Shown here: positions 23,889 through 31,765 of the stretch, piece after piece
Position numbering within the stretch: position 1 is the stretch's first letter
How the letters are laid out: each line of letters begins with the position of its first letter
From: an uncultured beta proteobacterium
GTDB taxonomy: Bacteria > Pseudomonadota > Gammaproteobacteria > Burkholderiales > SG8-39
Direction: 5' to 3'
Length of the DNA stretch: 42,240 nt
Assembly: GCA_903928055.1 (NCBI GenBank)
Contig: CAIYPG010000130.1
Coordinates: forward strand, 1 to 42,240
Translations under genes and position numbers: made by a program
The notes under the pieces: model-generated
Database searches by the model: none
Seen by the model: only the letters and a program-made list of their open reading frames with translations
What the model was told of the DNA's origin: nothing

Positions 23889-24242
23889 TTATCTGGCTGC
23901 CTTCTGCAACAGCTGTATGACATTGCCGCCGGGATCCCGAAAGCTTGCGGTCTTGCCGTGTGAACCCATGTCCCGTTGATTGATCAGCGTCCCGCCCAGC
24001 GACACGGCTTTGGCGATTGCCGTATCGATATCGGATACCTCGAACACCGGAACCGCGCCCACCGCTCCGGGCGCGGCTTCGGCCGTGCTGGCAATGGCCA
24101 GCGCCGCTCCGCCTTCGCCGCCCTTGAACTGTGTCCAGGTCCCCGGGACGCTGAATTGCGGCGCCTGCTCCAGGAAACGCTCATAGAAATCACCCAGGCT
24201 GTCAGGCGTCGGCGATGCCAGATAGATGCTGTGGATTTTCAC
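23889..24242 (-). CDS. VOC (glyoxalase/dioxygenase-fold) domain protein
   Basis: 117 residues, GTG start at 24242. HSIYLASPTPDSLGDFYERFLEQAPQF, VFEVSDIDTAIAKAVSLGGTLI and GSHGKTASFRDPGGNVIQLLQ are the two beta-alpha-beta-beta-beta halves of a VOC fold, with H4/E-like and final N/Q metal positions. Members isomerise, open or hydrolyse small metabolites or act as binding proteins. No clear SD; 26 bp after the flavin reductase stop, so it relies on coupling. Confidence 0.82.
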   Translation of the reverse strand: MKIHSIYLASPTPDSLGDFYERFLEQAPQFSVPGTWTQFKGGEGGAALAIASTAEAAPGAVGAVPVFEVSDIDTAIAKAVSLGGTLINQRDMGSHGKTASFRDPGGNVIQLLQKAAR

Positions 24243-24268
24243 GCGAGGTCTTGTCGTTGATACGCCGT

Positions 24269-24823
24269 TCAAAGCTGCTTCAGGCCTTTGCCCGAATGGA
24301 AGCCGCCGGCCATGAACAGCAGCGGATGCCCCTCCCCTTCGGCAAAATGCAGTATCTTCGCCACCAGCAGCACATGGTCGCCCTGGGGGACCTGCGCTGA
24401 CAGCCGGCACACGAATTGCGCTGCAGCCCCGGCGATGACCGGGCAGCCCTCCACCCGGTCCTGCCAATCCTCGACCGGCACCAGCGCCGGCGGCGACTTG
24501 GCATGGCGCCGCGCCAGCGCAACCTGGCTCTCTGCGAGCACATTCACCGAAAACATGTCGCACTGCGTAAGCATCTCGAAGCGCGTCGAACTGGCACGCA
24601 GGGCCCACATCACCAGCGGCGGATCAAGAGACAGCGACACAAAGGAATTCACCGTCATGCAATGCACCCGGCCATCGGAGCCTTCGGCGGCAACCACGGT
24701 GACCCCCGTGGGAAAGCGGCCGAGCGCCGAGCGCAGCGCGTGAAAGGGGCGCTGCGCCTGGTCGCCCTCACTTTCGGCCTCCGGCGCAACCGGTGCGAGC
24801 GGTTTGAGCACGCAGGCGCTCAA
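24269..24823 (-). CDS. Flavin reductase family protein (monooxygenase partner)
   Basis: 184 residues. RSALGRFPTGVTVVAAEGSDGRVHCMTVNSFVSLSLDPPLVMWALRASSTRFEMLTQCDMFSVNVLAESQVALARRHA is the flavin-reductase-like FMN-binding split barrel. DHVLLVAKILHFAEGEGHPLLFMAGGF is the conserved C-terminal part. It reduces FMN or FAD with NAD(P)H and hands it to a two-component monooxygenase. The probable start is TTG at 24823, overlapping the stop of the LLM gene by four bases (TTGA), a sign of tight coupling. Confidence 0.9.
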   Translation of the reverse strand: MSACVLKPLAPVAPEAESEGDQAQRPFHALRSALGRFPTGVTVVAAEGSDGRVHCMTVNSFVSLSLDPPLVMWALRASSTRFEMLTQCDMFSVNVLAESQVALARRHAKSPPALVPVEDWQDRVEGCPVIAGAAAQFVCRLSAQVPQGDHVLLVAKILHFAEGEGHPLLFMAGGFHSGKGLKQL

Positions 24824-25851
24824 GCCGCCGCGCCCACGGGTGCAGGCCTTGCCTTCGCGGGCTGCTTCACATGGGGCATGATCTTGTTGGCAAAAGTATC
24901 GAGCGTCTGGCGCGTCGCGTTGACCGGCGTCAGCAGGACATACTCCACACCGCCATCAGCCAGTTGCTGCAGCCGGTCGATGATCTCCTCGGGCGTGCCG
25001 ATCAGGGCGGCGGTGTCCGCGGCAATGTCGGCATCGTTCATCTTTTCCGGCGCATAGCCTTCGGGCTTCTTCGCCAGTTCGCGGATGTTGACCAGCCCGT
25101 CCCTGCGACGCGCGTAGGCGGCGCGCCGCTCCTCGGGTGTGTAGACAATGTTGAGCTGGCGCGCGACGCCGACGCGGCTCGCGTCACGCGGCAGGCCGGC
25201 GGCGGCCTGGGCCTCGGTGTAGACGCGCACCCGCTCCACCGTCTCGTCGATGTTGCCGATGTGGTCGACGAGCAGGTTGTAGTTGCTTTTGCCGACGAAG
25301 GCGATGCCTTCGGCACGGCCGGCGGCCATCCAGACCGGCGGATGCGGCTGCTGCACCGGCGCCGGCTCGACCACGATGTTGTCGAAGTGCCAGTACTTGC
25401 CGTGGTGGGAAAAGCGCTCGCGGTTCGTGAAGGACTTCAGCATCAGTTCCAGGCACTCGGTGTAGCGGTCCTGGGCTTCTTCCATGGGCAGGCAGAACTG
25501 GTCGAATTCGGCCTTGCGGTAGCCGCGCCCCACACCGAGGTCGAATCGCCCCTCGGAGAGCACGTCCAGCGTGGTGATCTGCTCGGCCAGCAGCACCGGG
25601 TTGTGCCAGGGCAGCACCACCACCGCAGTGCCCAGGCGGATGCGCCTGGTGCGTGCGGCAATATAGGAGAGCAGGTTCAGGGAAGCCGAGAGCTGGCCCA
25701 CCCCGGTGAAATGGTGCTCGACCACGAAGGCGCTCTCGAAACCCATCTCGTCCGCATCGCCGATGTACTGGATGAACTCGCGATAGCCGTAGCTGTCGCC
25801 CAGGGGATTGAGCTTGCCGACCTTGCCACCGCCAAACAGTCCGAACTTCAT
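24820..25851 (-). CDS. LLM class (luciferase-like) flavin-dependent monooxygenase
   Basis: About 343 residues from MKFGLFGGG (ATG 25851, SD GGAGGAG). TIM-barrel with the F420/FMNH2-type signature: SAFVVEHHFTGVGQLSASLNLLSYIAARTRRIRLGTAVVVLPWHNPVLLAEQITTLDVLSEGRFDLGVGRGY, later PHPPVWMAAGRAEGIAFVGKSNYNLLV and GTPEEIIDRLQQLADGGVEYVLL. It takes reduced flavin from the next gene's product to oxidise an unidentified substrate. Promoter region contains TAAAAT and an AT-rich palindrome at 25956-25966. First gene of the catabolic operon. Confidence 0.93.
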   Translation of the reverse strand: MKFGLFGGGKVGKLNPLGDSYGYREFIQYIGDADEMGFESAFVVEHHFTGVGQLSASLNLLSYIAARTRRIRLGTAVVVLPWHNPVLLAEQITTLDVLSEGRFDLGVGRGYRKAEFDQFCLPMEEAQDRYTECLELMLKSFTNRERFSHHGKYWHFDNIVVEPAPVQQPHPPVWMAAGRAEGIAFVGKSNYNLLVDHIGNIDETVERVRVYTEAQAAAGLPRDASRVGVARQLNIVYTPEERRAAYARRRDGLVNIRELAKKPEGYAPEKMNDADIAADTAALIGTPEEIIDRLQQLADGGVEYVLLTPVNATRQTLDTFANKIMPHVKQPAKARPAPVGAAA

Positions 25852-25955
25852 GGATTTCTCCTCCAAGAGAAAAGCGAATGATTCTTTTTATTGATTTTAG
25901 GTGACGCCGGGAGGTGGAAACAGGCTCAATTCAGGGAATGAGTATTTCCATTTGG

Positions 25956-25966
25956 TTAATAATTAA
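25956..25966. promoter_or_regulatory. AT-rich palindrome upstream of the monooxygenase operon
   Basis: TTAAT-A-ATTAA is a perfect 5-1-5 repeat in the 175-bp gap between puuE and the LLM gene, about 105 bases before the latter. The core TAATAATTA also occurs in the palindrome at 20749-20763. It may be an operator for the local LysR or another regulator. Confidence 0.3.
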
Positions 25967-26026
25967 TCGGAGGGTTGCAGCGGACGTCGATCTCGCTCAA
26001 AACCGCCCGACGGAGAATGGTCCTGC

Positions 26027-26962
26027 TCAGCCGGGGCGATGCGGGTGCGTTTGCAGCCAGTGGTTTGCAATGTCGATGCGCCGCGTGATCCAGACATTGG
26101 GCTGCGCAGTGACGTATTTCAGGAAGCGTTCCAGCGCGGCAAGACGCCCGGGCCGCCCGGCGATGCGGCAATGCAGGCCGATCGAGAGCATGCGCGGCGT
26201 GCGCCGGCCTTCCTCGTACAGCACGTCGAAACTGTCCTTGAGGTAGCTGAAGAACTGCTCACCGGAATTGAAGCCCTGCGCGGTCGCGAAGCGCATGTCG
26301 TTCGCGTCCAGCGTGTAGGGCACGATGAGTTGCGGCTGGCCATCCGGCTTCGTGTAACGCGTGTCGTACCACGGCAGGTCGTCGTTGTAGTCATCGGCGT
26401 CGTAGACAAAGCCGCCCTCCTCCACGACCAGCCTGCGGGTGTTCGGGCTGGTTCGCCCGGTGTACCAACCAAGCGGCCGCTCGCCCGTGAGTTTTTTCTG
26501 GATTGCAATCGCATGCTGCATGTGCTCGCGCTCGACCTCGAGCGGCACGTGCTGGTAGTTGATCCAGCGCCAGCCGTGGCTGGCGATTTCGTGGCCGGCC
26601 TTCATGAAGGCCTCCACCACGGCGGGATTACGCTCCAGCGCCATGGCCACGCCGAACACCGTCAGCGGCGCGGCGTAACGTTCGAAGAGATCGAGCAGGC
26701 GCCACACGCCCACGCGCGAGCCATACTCGAACAGCGACTCCATGGACATGTGGCGCATGCCCGGAATCGGTTGGGCGTTGACGATTTCGGACAGGAAGGA
26801 TTCGCTGGCTTCGTCACCATGCAGGACGGCGTTTTCGCTGCCTTCCTCGTAATTCAGCACGAACTGCACCGCGATGCGCGCACCGCCGGGCCATTTCGCC
26901 TTCGGCGGCTTCGCGCCGTAACCCGCCATGTCACGGGGGTAAATGTTCACGACATTGCTCAT
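26027..26962 (-). CDS. puuE: Allantoinase PuuE (polysaccharide deacetylase fold)
   Basis: 311 residues. YPRDMAGYGAKPPKAKWPGGARIAVQFVLNYEEGSENAVLHGD is the characteristic N-terminus, and GHEIASHGWRWINYQHVPLEVEREHM, LGWYTGRTSPNTRRLVVEEGGFVYDADDYNDDLPWYD and MLSIGLHCRIAGRPGRLAALERFLKYV complete the family. It hydrolyses allantoin to allantoate without the metal site of classical allantoinases. Its start overlaps the M20 gene end by 4 bp, and it is last in the allC-M20-puuE operon. Good match to urate pathway context. Confidence 0.93.
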   Translation of the reverse strand: MSNVVNIYPRDMAGYGAKPPKAKWPGGARIAVQFVLNYEEGSENAVLHGDEASESFLSEIVNAQPIPGMRHMSMESLFEYGSRVGVWRLLDLFERYAAPLTVFGVAMALERNPAVVEAFMKAGHEIASHGWRWINYQHVPLEVEREHMQHAIAIQKKLTGERPLGWYTGRTSPNTRRLVVEEGGFVYDADDYNDDLPWYDTRYTKPDGQPQLIVPYTLDANDMRFATAQGFNSGEQFFSYLKDSFDVLYEEGRRTPRMLSIGLHCRIAGRPGRLAALERFLKYVTAQPNVWITRRIDIANHWLQTHPHRPG

Positions 26963-28239
26963 GACGGGACCCCGAGCAAGTCAAGAAGCGTGAGCGCGAC
27001 GACTTCGGTTGCGGCATCCAGGTCGGAGAGGCGCAGGTTCTCGTCGGCGCGATGGCCATTCGCCTCCTCCAGGGTGCGCGGCCCGGCGCCATAGAGCACG
27101 GTGGGCACGCCGGCGGCACTGTAATGGCGCGCATCGGTGTAGATCGGCACGCCATGCGCCTTGATGCCCTCGCCCATGACGGAACGGGCGTTTTTCTGCA
27201 GCGAGGACACCAGCTTTTCATGGCCCTTCACCGCGGTGAAGGGCTTCGCCAGCAGCACGCGCGTGACGGTGCAGCGTATGCCCTTGTGCTTTTTCGCGAA
27301 GCCCCTGATCTGCGCAATGAGTTCGCGCTCGGCCTTTGCGGGGTTCTCATCGGGAACGATGCGCCGGTCGAGGCGGAACGTGACCTTGTCCGGCACCACG
27401 TTGGTATTGATGCCGCCTTCGATCAGGCCGACCACCAGCGTCGGGCTGGCGATGCCGGGCACGACGGATTTCTTCTTCGCATAGCCTTTGCGCAGCGCGT
27501 AGAGGTCGGAGAGGATCGCGGTGGCCGCGGCGAGCGCGTCGTGGCCGGTGTCGGGCCGCGCGGCATGCGCTGACTTGCCTTCGACCACGACCTCGAGATG
27601 GAGGCAGCCATTGTGCGCAATCGTGATGCCATGGGCAAAGCCCGCGCAGATCGCGTAATCGGGCTTCGACAGTCCCTTTTCGAGCAGCCACTTCGGCCCG
27701 ATCTCGCCGCCGGTCTCCTCGTCATAGGTGAGATGCAGTTCCACGCTGCCGTTCAGCTTCGCACCGCTGTGCTCCAGCGCCAGCAGCGCGAAAGCATAGG
27801 TGGCGAAATCGGATTTTGACACCGCCACGCCACGCCCGTACATCACGCCCTTGCGGATTTCCGCACCGTAAGGGTCGCTCGACCAGCCAAGGCCCGGCGC
27901 GACCACGTCGCCGTGCGCATTCAGTGCCACGATCGGTCCATCACCCTTGCCGAACTTCTGCCGCACGATCAGGTTGACCACGCTCTTCATGCCGGCCGCC
28001 TTCACGAACTTCTCCGGCACGGGATGACGCTCCACCTTGAAGTCCATGTGTTCCAGCAGGCCGGCGGCAAGTTCGGCATGCGCCGCGCAATCGCCCGGCG
28101 GATTGTCCGAGGGTTGCTTCACCAGTTCGGACAGGAAGTACACCCGGGCCGGCTGGCTTTCGGCAATGAACTTGCTGATCGTGGCACGGACCGGATCAAT
28201 AACGGACGTGGCCGTTTTCTTTGCCGTCGATTTTTTCAT
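26959..28239 (-). CDS. M20 family metallohydrolase (ArgE/DapE-like), one metal Asp altered
   Basis: 426 residues. A basic leader precedes the catalytic domain: NAHGDVVAPG (first metal His and general Asp), YGRGVAVSKSDF, YDEETGGEIGP (catalytic E-E), a dimerisation insert SAHAARPDTGHDAL and the C-terminal TDARHYSAAGVPTVLYGAGP. At GRGVAV the bridging Asp of the family motif 'GRGxxDxK' is Val. All else looks intact. It lies between allC and puuE with 4-bp overlaps on both sides, so it belongs to the purine operon and may act on a carbamoyl or ureido intermediate (inference). Confidence 0.87.
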   Translation of the reverse strand: MKKSTAKKTATSVIDPVRATISKFIAESQPARVYFLSELVKQPSDNPPGDCAAHAELAAGLLEHMDFKVERHPVPEKFVKAAGMKSVVNLIVRQKFGKGDGPIVALNAHGDVVAPGLGWSSDPYGAEIRKGVMYGRGVAVSKSDFATYAFALLALEHSGAKLNGSVELHLTYDEETGGEIGPKWLLEKGLSKPDYAICAGFAHGITIAHNGCLHLEVVVEGKSAHAARPDTGHDALAAATAILSDLYALRKGYAKKKSVVPGIASPTLVVGLIEGGINTNVVPDKVTFRLDRRIVPDENPAKAERELIAQIRGFAKKHKGIRCTVTRVLLAKPFTAVKGHEKLVSSLQKNARSVMGEGIKAHGVPIYTDARHYSAAGVPTVLYGAGPRTLEEANGHRADENLRLSDLDAATEVVALTLLDLLGVPS

Positions 28240-29477
28240 TTTGCTGGGACCTGGAAATTTTCAATGAAACGGGACAGCACGCGCGCCCCGGTGGCGGCGT
28301 CGGCCTCAGTGATGGCTTCCGCCGGGTTATGGCTGATGCCGCCCTCACAGCGTACGAACAGCATGGCAATGTCGGCAATGGCACGCATGGCCATGCCATC
28401 GTGGCCAGCACCGGAGGGCAGGTGCAGCACTCGCCCGCCTTCGGCCGCGACCGCGCTGTCGAACTGTTGCATCAGCCAGCCGGCACAGGCCGTGGCCGGG
28501 TGGTCCTGCAGGCGCTCGACCGCGAGCGGCAGGCCGCGCTTTGCACAGATCGCTTCGCATCGTTCCAGCATGGTTGCAAGGCCGCCTTCGCGCACCGCAT
28601 CGCGCGGCGAACGCACATCCAGCGTGAACATCGCATGGCCGGGGATGACATTGATGGCACCGGGCCCAGCCTCGATGCGCCCCACCGTGCCGACGAGTTC
28701 GGGTTCGCCACGTGCGATCGCCTCGACCGCCAGCACGCATTCCGCGGCAGCGGCCAGCGCATCGCGCCGCAGCGCCATGGGCACGGTGCCGGCGTGGCCG
28801 GCCTGCCCGGTGATGGTCAGGCGGGCGCGCGAAAAACCGTTGATGGCCGTCACCACGCCCACCGGCAGGCCTTCGGCTTCAAGCACCGGGCCCTGTTCGA
28901 TGTGCAGCTCGGCATAGGCGAGCACCTCGTTCGGGCGCCGTGCCGCATCGGCAATGCGTTGCGGGTCGAGTCCATAGGCGCGCATGGCATCGGCGAAGGT
29001 CACGCCCGCACCATCACGTGCCTCCAGCAGTTTTGCATCGAAAGTGCCGGCCACGGCACGGCTGCCGAGCAGCGTGGCGCCGAAACGCACGCCCTCCTCG
29101 TCCGCGAAACCGATCACTTCAATCGCGAACGGCAATCTCTTCCCGGCATCGGCCAGCGCCTGCACGCAATCAATTGCGGCGACCACGCCCAGCATGCCGT
29201 CGTATTTTCCGGCGTTGCGTATGGTATCCAGGTGCGAGCCGAACATCAGGCAGGGCAGCCCCGGACGATCACCCTCGTAGCGCCCGATGACATTGCCGAT
29301 GGCATCGGCCTTCACCGCCATGCCGGCCTGCTGCATCCAGGCCGTCACCAGCGCAGTGGCCGCGAGCTGCTCCGGCGACAGGAAGATGCGGGTCAGCGCG
29401 CCGGCCTCTTCGGAGCATTGCGCCAGCGCGTCGCAGCGCGCCATGATTCTTTCGGCATTGGGTGTGCTTGCAGACAT
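28236..29477 (-). CDS. allC: Allantoate amidohydrolase-type Zn hydrolase (M20, hydantoinase/carbamoylase family)
   Basis: 413 residues. Metal site residues all visible: GSHLDTIRNAGKYDGMLGV, ADEEGVRFGATLLGSRAVAG, HIEQGPVLEAEGLPVGVV, SGAGHDGMAM and FVRCEGGISHNPAEA. GHAGTVPMALRRDALAA is the lid/dimer region. It likely converts allantoate to ureidoglycolate, urea and ammonia, or a related N-carbamoyl amino acid; context with puuE and uraD favours allantoate. The start at 29477 leaves only 22 bp to divergent uraD and lacks an SD; ATG 29444 is an alternative. Confidence 0.87.
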   Translation of the reverse strand: MSASTPNAERIMARCDALAQCSEEAGALTRIFLSPEQLAATALVTAWMQQAGMAVKADAIGNVIGRYEGDRPGLPCLMFGSHLDTIRNAGKYDGMLGVVAAIDCVQALADAGKRLPFAIEVIGFADEEGVRFGATLLGSRAVAGTFDAKLLEARDGAGVTFADAMRAYGLDPQRIADAARRPNEVLAYAELHIEQGPVLEAEGLPVGVVTAINGFSRARLTITGQAGHAGTVPMALRRDALAAAAECVLAVEAIARGEPELVGTVGRIEAGPGAINVIPGHAMFTLDVRSPRDAVREGGLATMLERCEAICAKRGLPLAVERLQDHPATACAGWLMQQFDSAVAAEGGRVLHLPSGAGHDGMAMRAIADIAMLFVRCEGGISHNPAEAITEADAATGARVLSRFIENFQVPAK

Positions 29478-29488
29478 GCTTGCGAGTT

Positions 29489-29494
29489 TATACT
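29489..29494 (+). promoter_or_regulatory. -10-like box TATACT between allC and uraD, probably leaderless
   Basis: TATACT ends five bases before the uraD ATG at 29500, so transcription would begin at about the start codon. No SD precedes uraD. On the opposite strand the same bases read AGTATA/TATAAA for allC. A TTGCAG lies 15 bases upstream for uraD. Confidence 0.45.
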
Positions 29495-29499
29495 AGCTC

Positions 29500-30030
29500 A
29501 TGAACAAGAAAGTTCGCCTCACCTTCGCTGAACTCAATGCACTGGATCGGGGCGCATTCACCGCGCTGCTCGGCGACATCTTCGAGCACTCGCCCTGGGT
29601 TGCAGAGCGCGCCTGGCAGGCGCGGCCCTTCGCGAGCGTCGCGACACTGCACTCGGCCATGGCGCAGGCTGTGCGTGATGCCTCGCCTGCGGAACAGCTC
29701 GCCCTGATCCGCGCCCACCCGGAACTGGCCGGACGCGAAGCGGCAGCCGGCACGCTCACCGACAGTTCAACCGGCGAACAGCAGCGCCTCGGCTTCACTG
29801 CGCTGACCCGTGCCGAATTCGAGCGCATCACGGCCATCAACCGCGCCTACCGCGAAAAATTCGGCTTTCCGTGTATCGTGGCATTGAAGCTGCATGCCGA
29901 CCATAGCAGCGTCATGGATGAAATGCAGCGCCGCGTCGGAAACGATACACCGACGGAGCGGCAGGCGGCGCTGGAACAGATTGCACACATCGGGCACGGG
30001 CGCTTGTCTGCCATGTTCGGAACTGATTGA
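29500..30030 (+). CDS. uraD: 2-oxo-4-hydroxy-4-carboxy-5-ureidoimidazoline (OHCU) decarboxylase
   Basis: 176 residues. MNKKVRLTFAELNALDRGAFTALLGDIFEHSPWVAERAWQARPF opens the domain. LIRAHPELAG contains the catalytic His, SSTGEQQRLGF the conserved E-Q, and FGFPCIVALKLHADHSSVMDEMQRRVGN the substrate-site strand. It decarboxylates OHCU to (S)-allantoin, the third step of urate oxidation. It is encoded divergently from allC and 154 bp upstream of uraH. No SD. Confidence 0.95.
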   Translation: MNKKVRLTFAELNALDRGAFTALLGDIFEHSPWVAERAWQARPFASVATLHSAMAQAVRDASPAEQLALIRAHPELAGREAAAGTLTDSSTGEQQRLGFTALTRAEFERITAINRAYREKFGFPCIVALKLHADHSSVMDEMQRRVGNDTPTERQAALEQIAHIGHGRLSAMFGTD

Positions 30031-30042
30031 AGAATGATTAAA

Positions 30043-30121
30043 CCGTCATCCCCGCGAAGGCGGGGATCCAGTGACTTTTCCGGGCAACGACGCTGGATTC
30101 CGGCCTTCGCGGGAATGACGG
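30043..30121. repeat. Intergenic inverted repeat, copy A
   Basis: A 29-base left arm (CCGTCATCCCCGCGAAGGCG at its start) and a right arm ending CGGGAATGACGG form an imperfect inverted repeat of about 79 bp. It sits between uraD and uraH. It shares CCGTCAT-CCCGCGAA and ATCCAGTGACTT with the copy at 33476-33569. It is a dispersed REP/MITE-like repeat. Confidence 0.82.
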
Positions 30122-30184
30122 CATAGGGGAATGCGCCTTGGATTCCAGACGTTCATGTGGCTTGAATAACTCTGAGGAATCAGC

Positions 30185-30550
30185 ATGGCTGGACTGAGCA
30201 CGCACGTACTGGACACCGCGAACGGCAAACCGGCCGCCGGGATGACGATCGAGTTTTCCGTGCTGAAGGAATCGCGCTGGCAGGTACTGAAAACGGTGAA
30301 AACGAATGCCGATGGCCGCACCGATGAACCGCTGCTCGCCGTGGGCGCCATGCAGCCCGGTGAATACCGCCTGGTGTTCCATGTTGCCGATTACTTCCGC
30401 ACACTTTACGAAAAATCGGGCGAGAAACTTCCCGAGCCGCCCTTCCTCGATCGCGTTCCGCTGCGCTTCGGCATTGCCGATATCGGCGCGCATTACCATG
30501 TACCGCTGCTGTGCTCACCCTGGAGTTATTCAACCTACAGGGGAAGCTGA
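30185..30550 (+). CDS. uraH: 5-Hydroxyisourate hydrolase
   Basis: 121 residues, transthyretin-like fold. LSTHVLDTANGKPAAGM holds the first active-site His. FRTLYEKSGEKLPEPPFLDRVPLRFGI and the C-terminal HYHVPLLCSPWSYSTYRGS, ending Y-R-G-S, are diagnostic. It hydrolyses 5-hydroxyisourate to OHCU, the substrate of UraD. SD GAGGAA precedes the ATG. No signal peptide, so cytoplasmic. Urate oxidase, its supplier, is not in the window. Confidence 0.96.
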   Translation: MAGLSTHVLDTANGKPAAGMTIEFSVLKESRWQVLKTVKTNADGRTDEPLLAVGAMQPGEYRLVFHVADYFRTLYEKSGEKLPEPPFLDRVPLRFGIADIGAHYHVPLLCSPWSYSTYRGS

Positions 30551-30713
30551 AGCAACATCCTGAAACCGTAATGAGAATCCGCGCCATGCACTGCGCGGGT
30601 GCGGTTTTGACGCACCTGCACCGCTTCGGGCCTGCCGTTGCCAGCCCCTGCAGCCCCGTTTAGACTGCCTCCAACACCTCTTGCCATCGATCCAATACAA
30701 CCGGGGGAATTCC

Positions 30714-31727
30714 ATGCGGTCCATGCGCTATGTCCTGATGTTCCTTGCTGCGCTGTTTGCCGGCAGCACGTTCGCCCAGAAGGAAACACCGATCCGCTTT
30801 GCGCTGGACTGGCGCTTCGAAGGCCCGGCCGCACCGTTCTTCGTCGCCATCGACAAGGGCTACTACAAGGCCGAGGGACTGAATGTCACGATCGATCCGG
30901 GCACCGGTTCTGTGGAAGGCATCAACCGCGTCGCTTCGGGCGTGTATGACGTGGGCTTTGCCGACCTCAATTCGCTGATCAAGTACCGCGACAATCCATC
31001 GAACCTCGGCGTGACCGCCGTGATGATGGTGTATGACACCCCCTCATTTGCCATCATCACGCTGAAGAAGACCGGCATCAGGACGCCGAAGGACCTCGAA
31101 GGCAAAATCCTCGGCGCACCGGCCGCAGATGGCGCCTGGGCGCAGTGGCCGATTTTCGCGCGTGCCAACAAGATCGACACTTCCAGGGTGAAGATCGAGA
31201 ATGTCGGCTTCCCGGTTCGCGAGCCGCTGCTGGCGCAGGGCAAGGTCGACGCCATCACCGGCTTCTGGTTTTCCTCGTTCATGAACCTCAAGGCAAACGG
31301 CGTGGCACATGACGACATCGTGGTGCTGCACATGCGCGATTTCGGCGTGGACCTCTACGGCAACGTCATCGTTGCCAATCCTGAGCTCATCAAGAATTCG
31401 CCCAAGGCCGTCGCCAGCTTCGTGCGCGCCACGATCAAGGGCTTCCTCGACACGATCAGGAGTCCGGACACCGCGATCGACTCACTGATGAAGCGCGCTC
31501 CGATCGCGAATCGCGCCGTGGAACTGGAGCGGTTGAAGATGGCGCTGGACAAGAACATCGTCACCGCGGACACGAAGAAGAACGGCCTTGGCGGCATTGA
31601 TCAGAAACGCCTTGCAAAATCATTCGATGAAATTGCGCTGACCTTCAATTTCACGAACAAGCCCAAGGCCGCCGACGTGTTCACCACGCGCTTCCTGCCG
31701 CCTCAGGCCGAACGGATGATCAAGTAG
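30714..31727 (+). CDS. ABC transporter substrate-binding protein (NMT1/SsuA-ThiY type)
   Basis: 337 residues with signal peptide (FLAALFAGSTFA-QKET). ETPIRFALDWRFEGPAAPFFVAIDKGYYKAEGLNVTIDPGTGSVEGINRVASGVYDVGFADLNSLIKY is the NMT1 core, followed by two lobes. Members bind taurine, sulfonates, pyrimidine precursors or heteroaromatics. Located after uraH and before an ATPase and permease of the same system. Given the context, a purine-like ligand is a reasonable guess. SD GGGGGAA. Confidence 0.9.
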   Translation: MRSMRYVLMFLAALFAGSTFAQKETPIRFALDWRFEGPAAPFFVAIDKGYYKAEGLNVTIDPGTGSVEGINRVASGVYDVGFADLNSLIKYRDNPSNLGVTAVMMVYDTPSFAIITLKKTGIRTPKDLEGKILGAPAADGAWAQWPIFARANKIDTSRVKIENVGFPVREPLLAQGKVDAITGFWFSSFMNLKANGVAHDDIVVLHMRDFGVDLYGNVIVANPELIKNSPKAVASFVRATIKGFLDTIRSPDTAIDSLMKRAPIANRAVELERLKMALDKNIVTADTKKNGLGGIDQKRLAKSFDEIALTFNFTNKPKAADVFTTRFLPPQAERMIK

Positions 31728-31765
31728 GCGCGGCTTGTGAGATCCGGGCTGCGCGAGGGCAATGC

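Noticed and set aside
24871..25881. Long open frame opposite the LLM gene
   Set aside because: It is a high-GC shadow of the well supported minus-strand gene; the composition is Arg/Gly/Ala/His-rich with no domain.
28221..29531. 436-residue open frame opposite allC
   Set aside because: Shadow frame: antisense of a clear M20 hydrolase, no family match and no start region.
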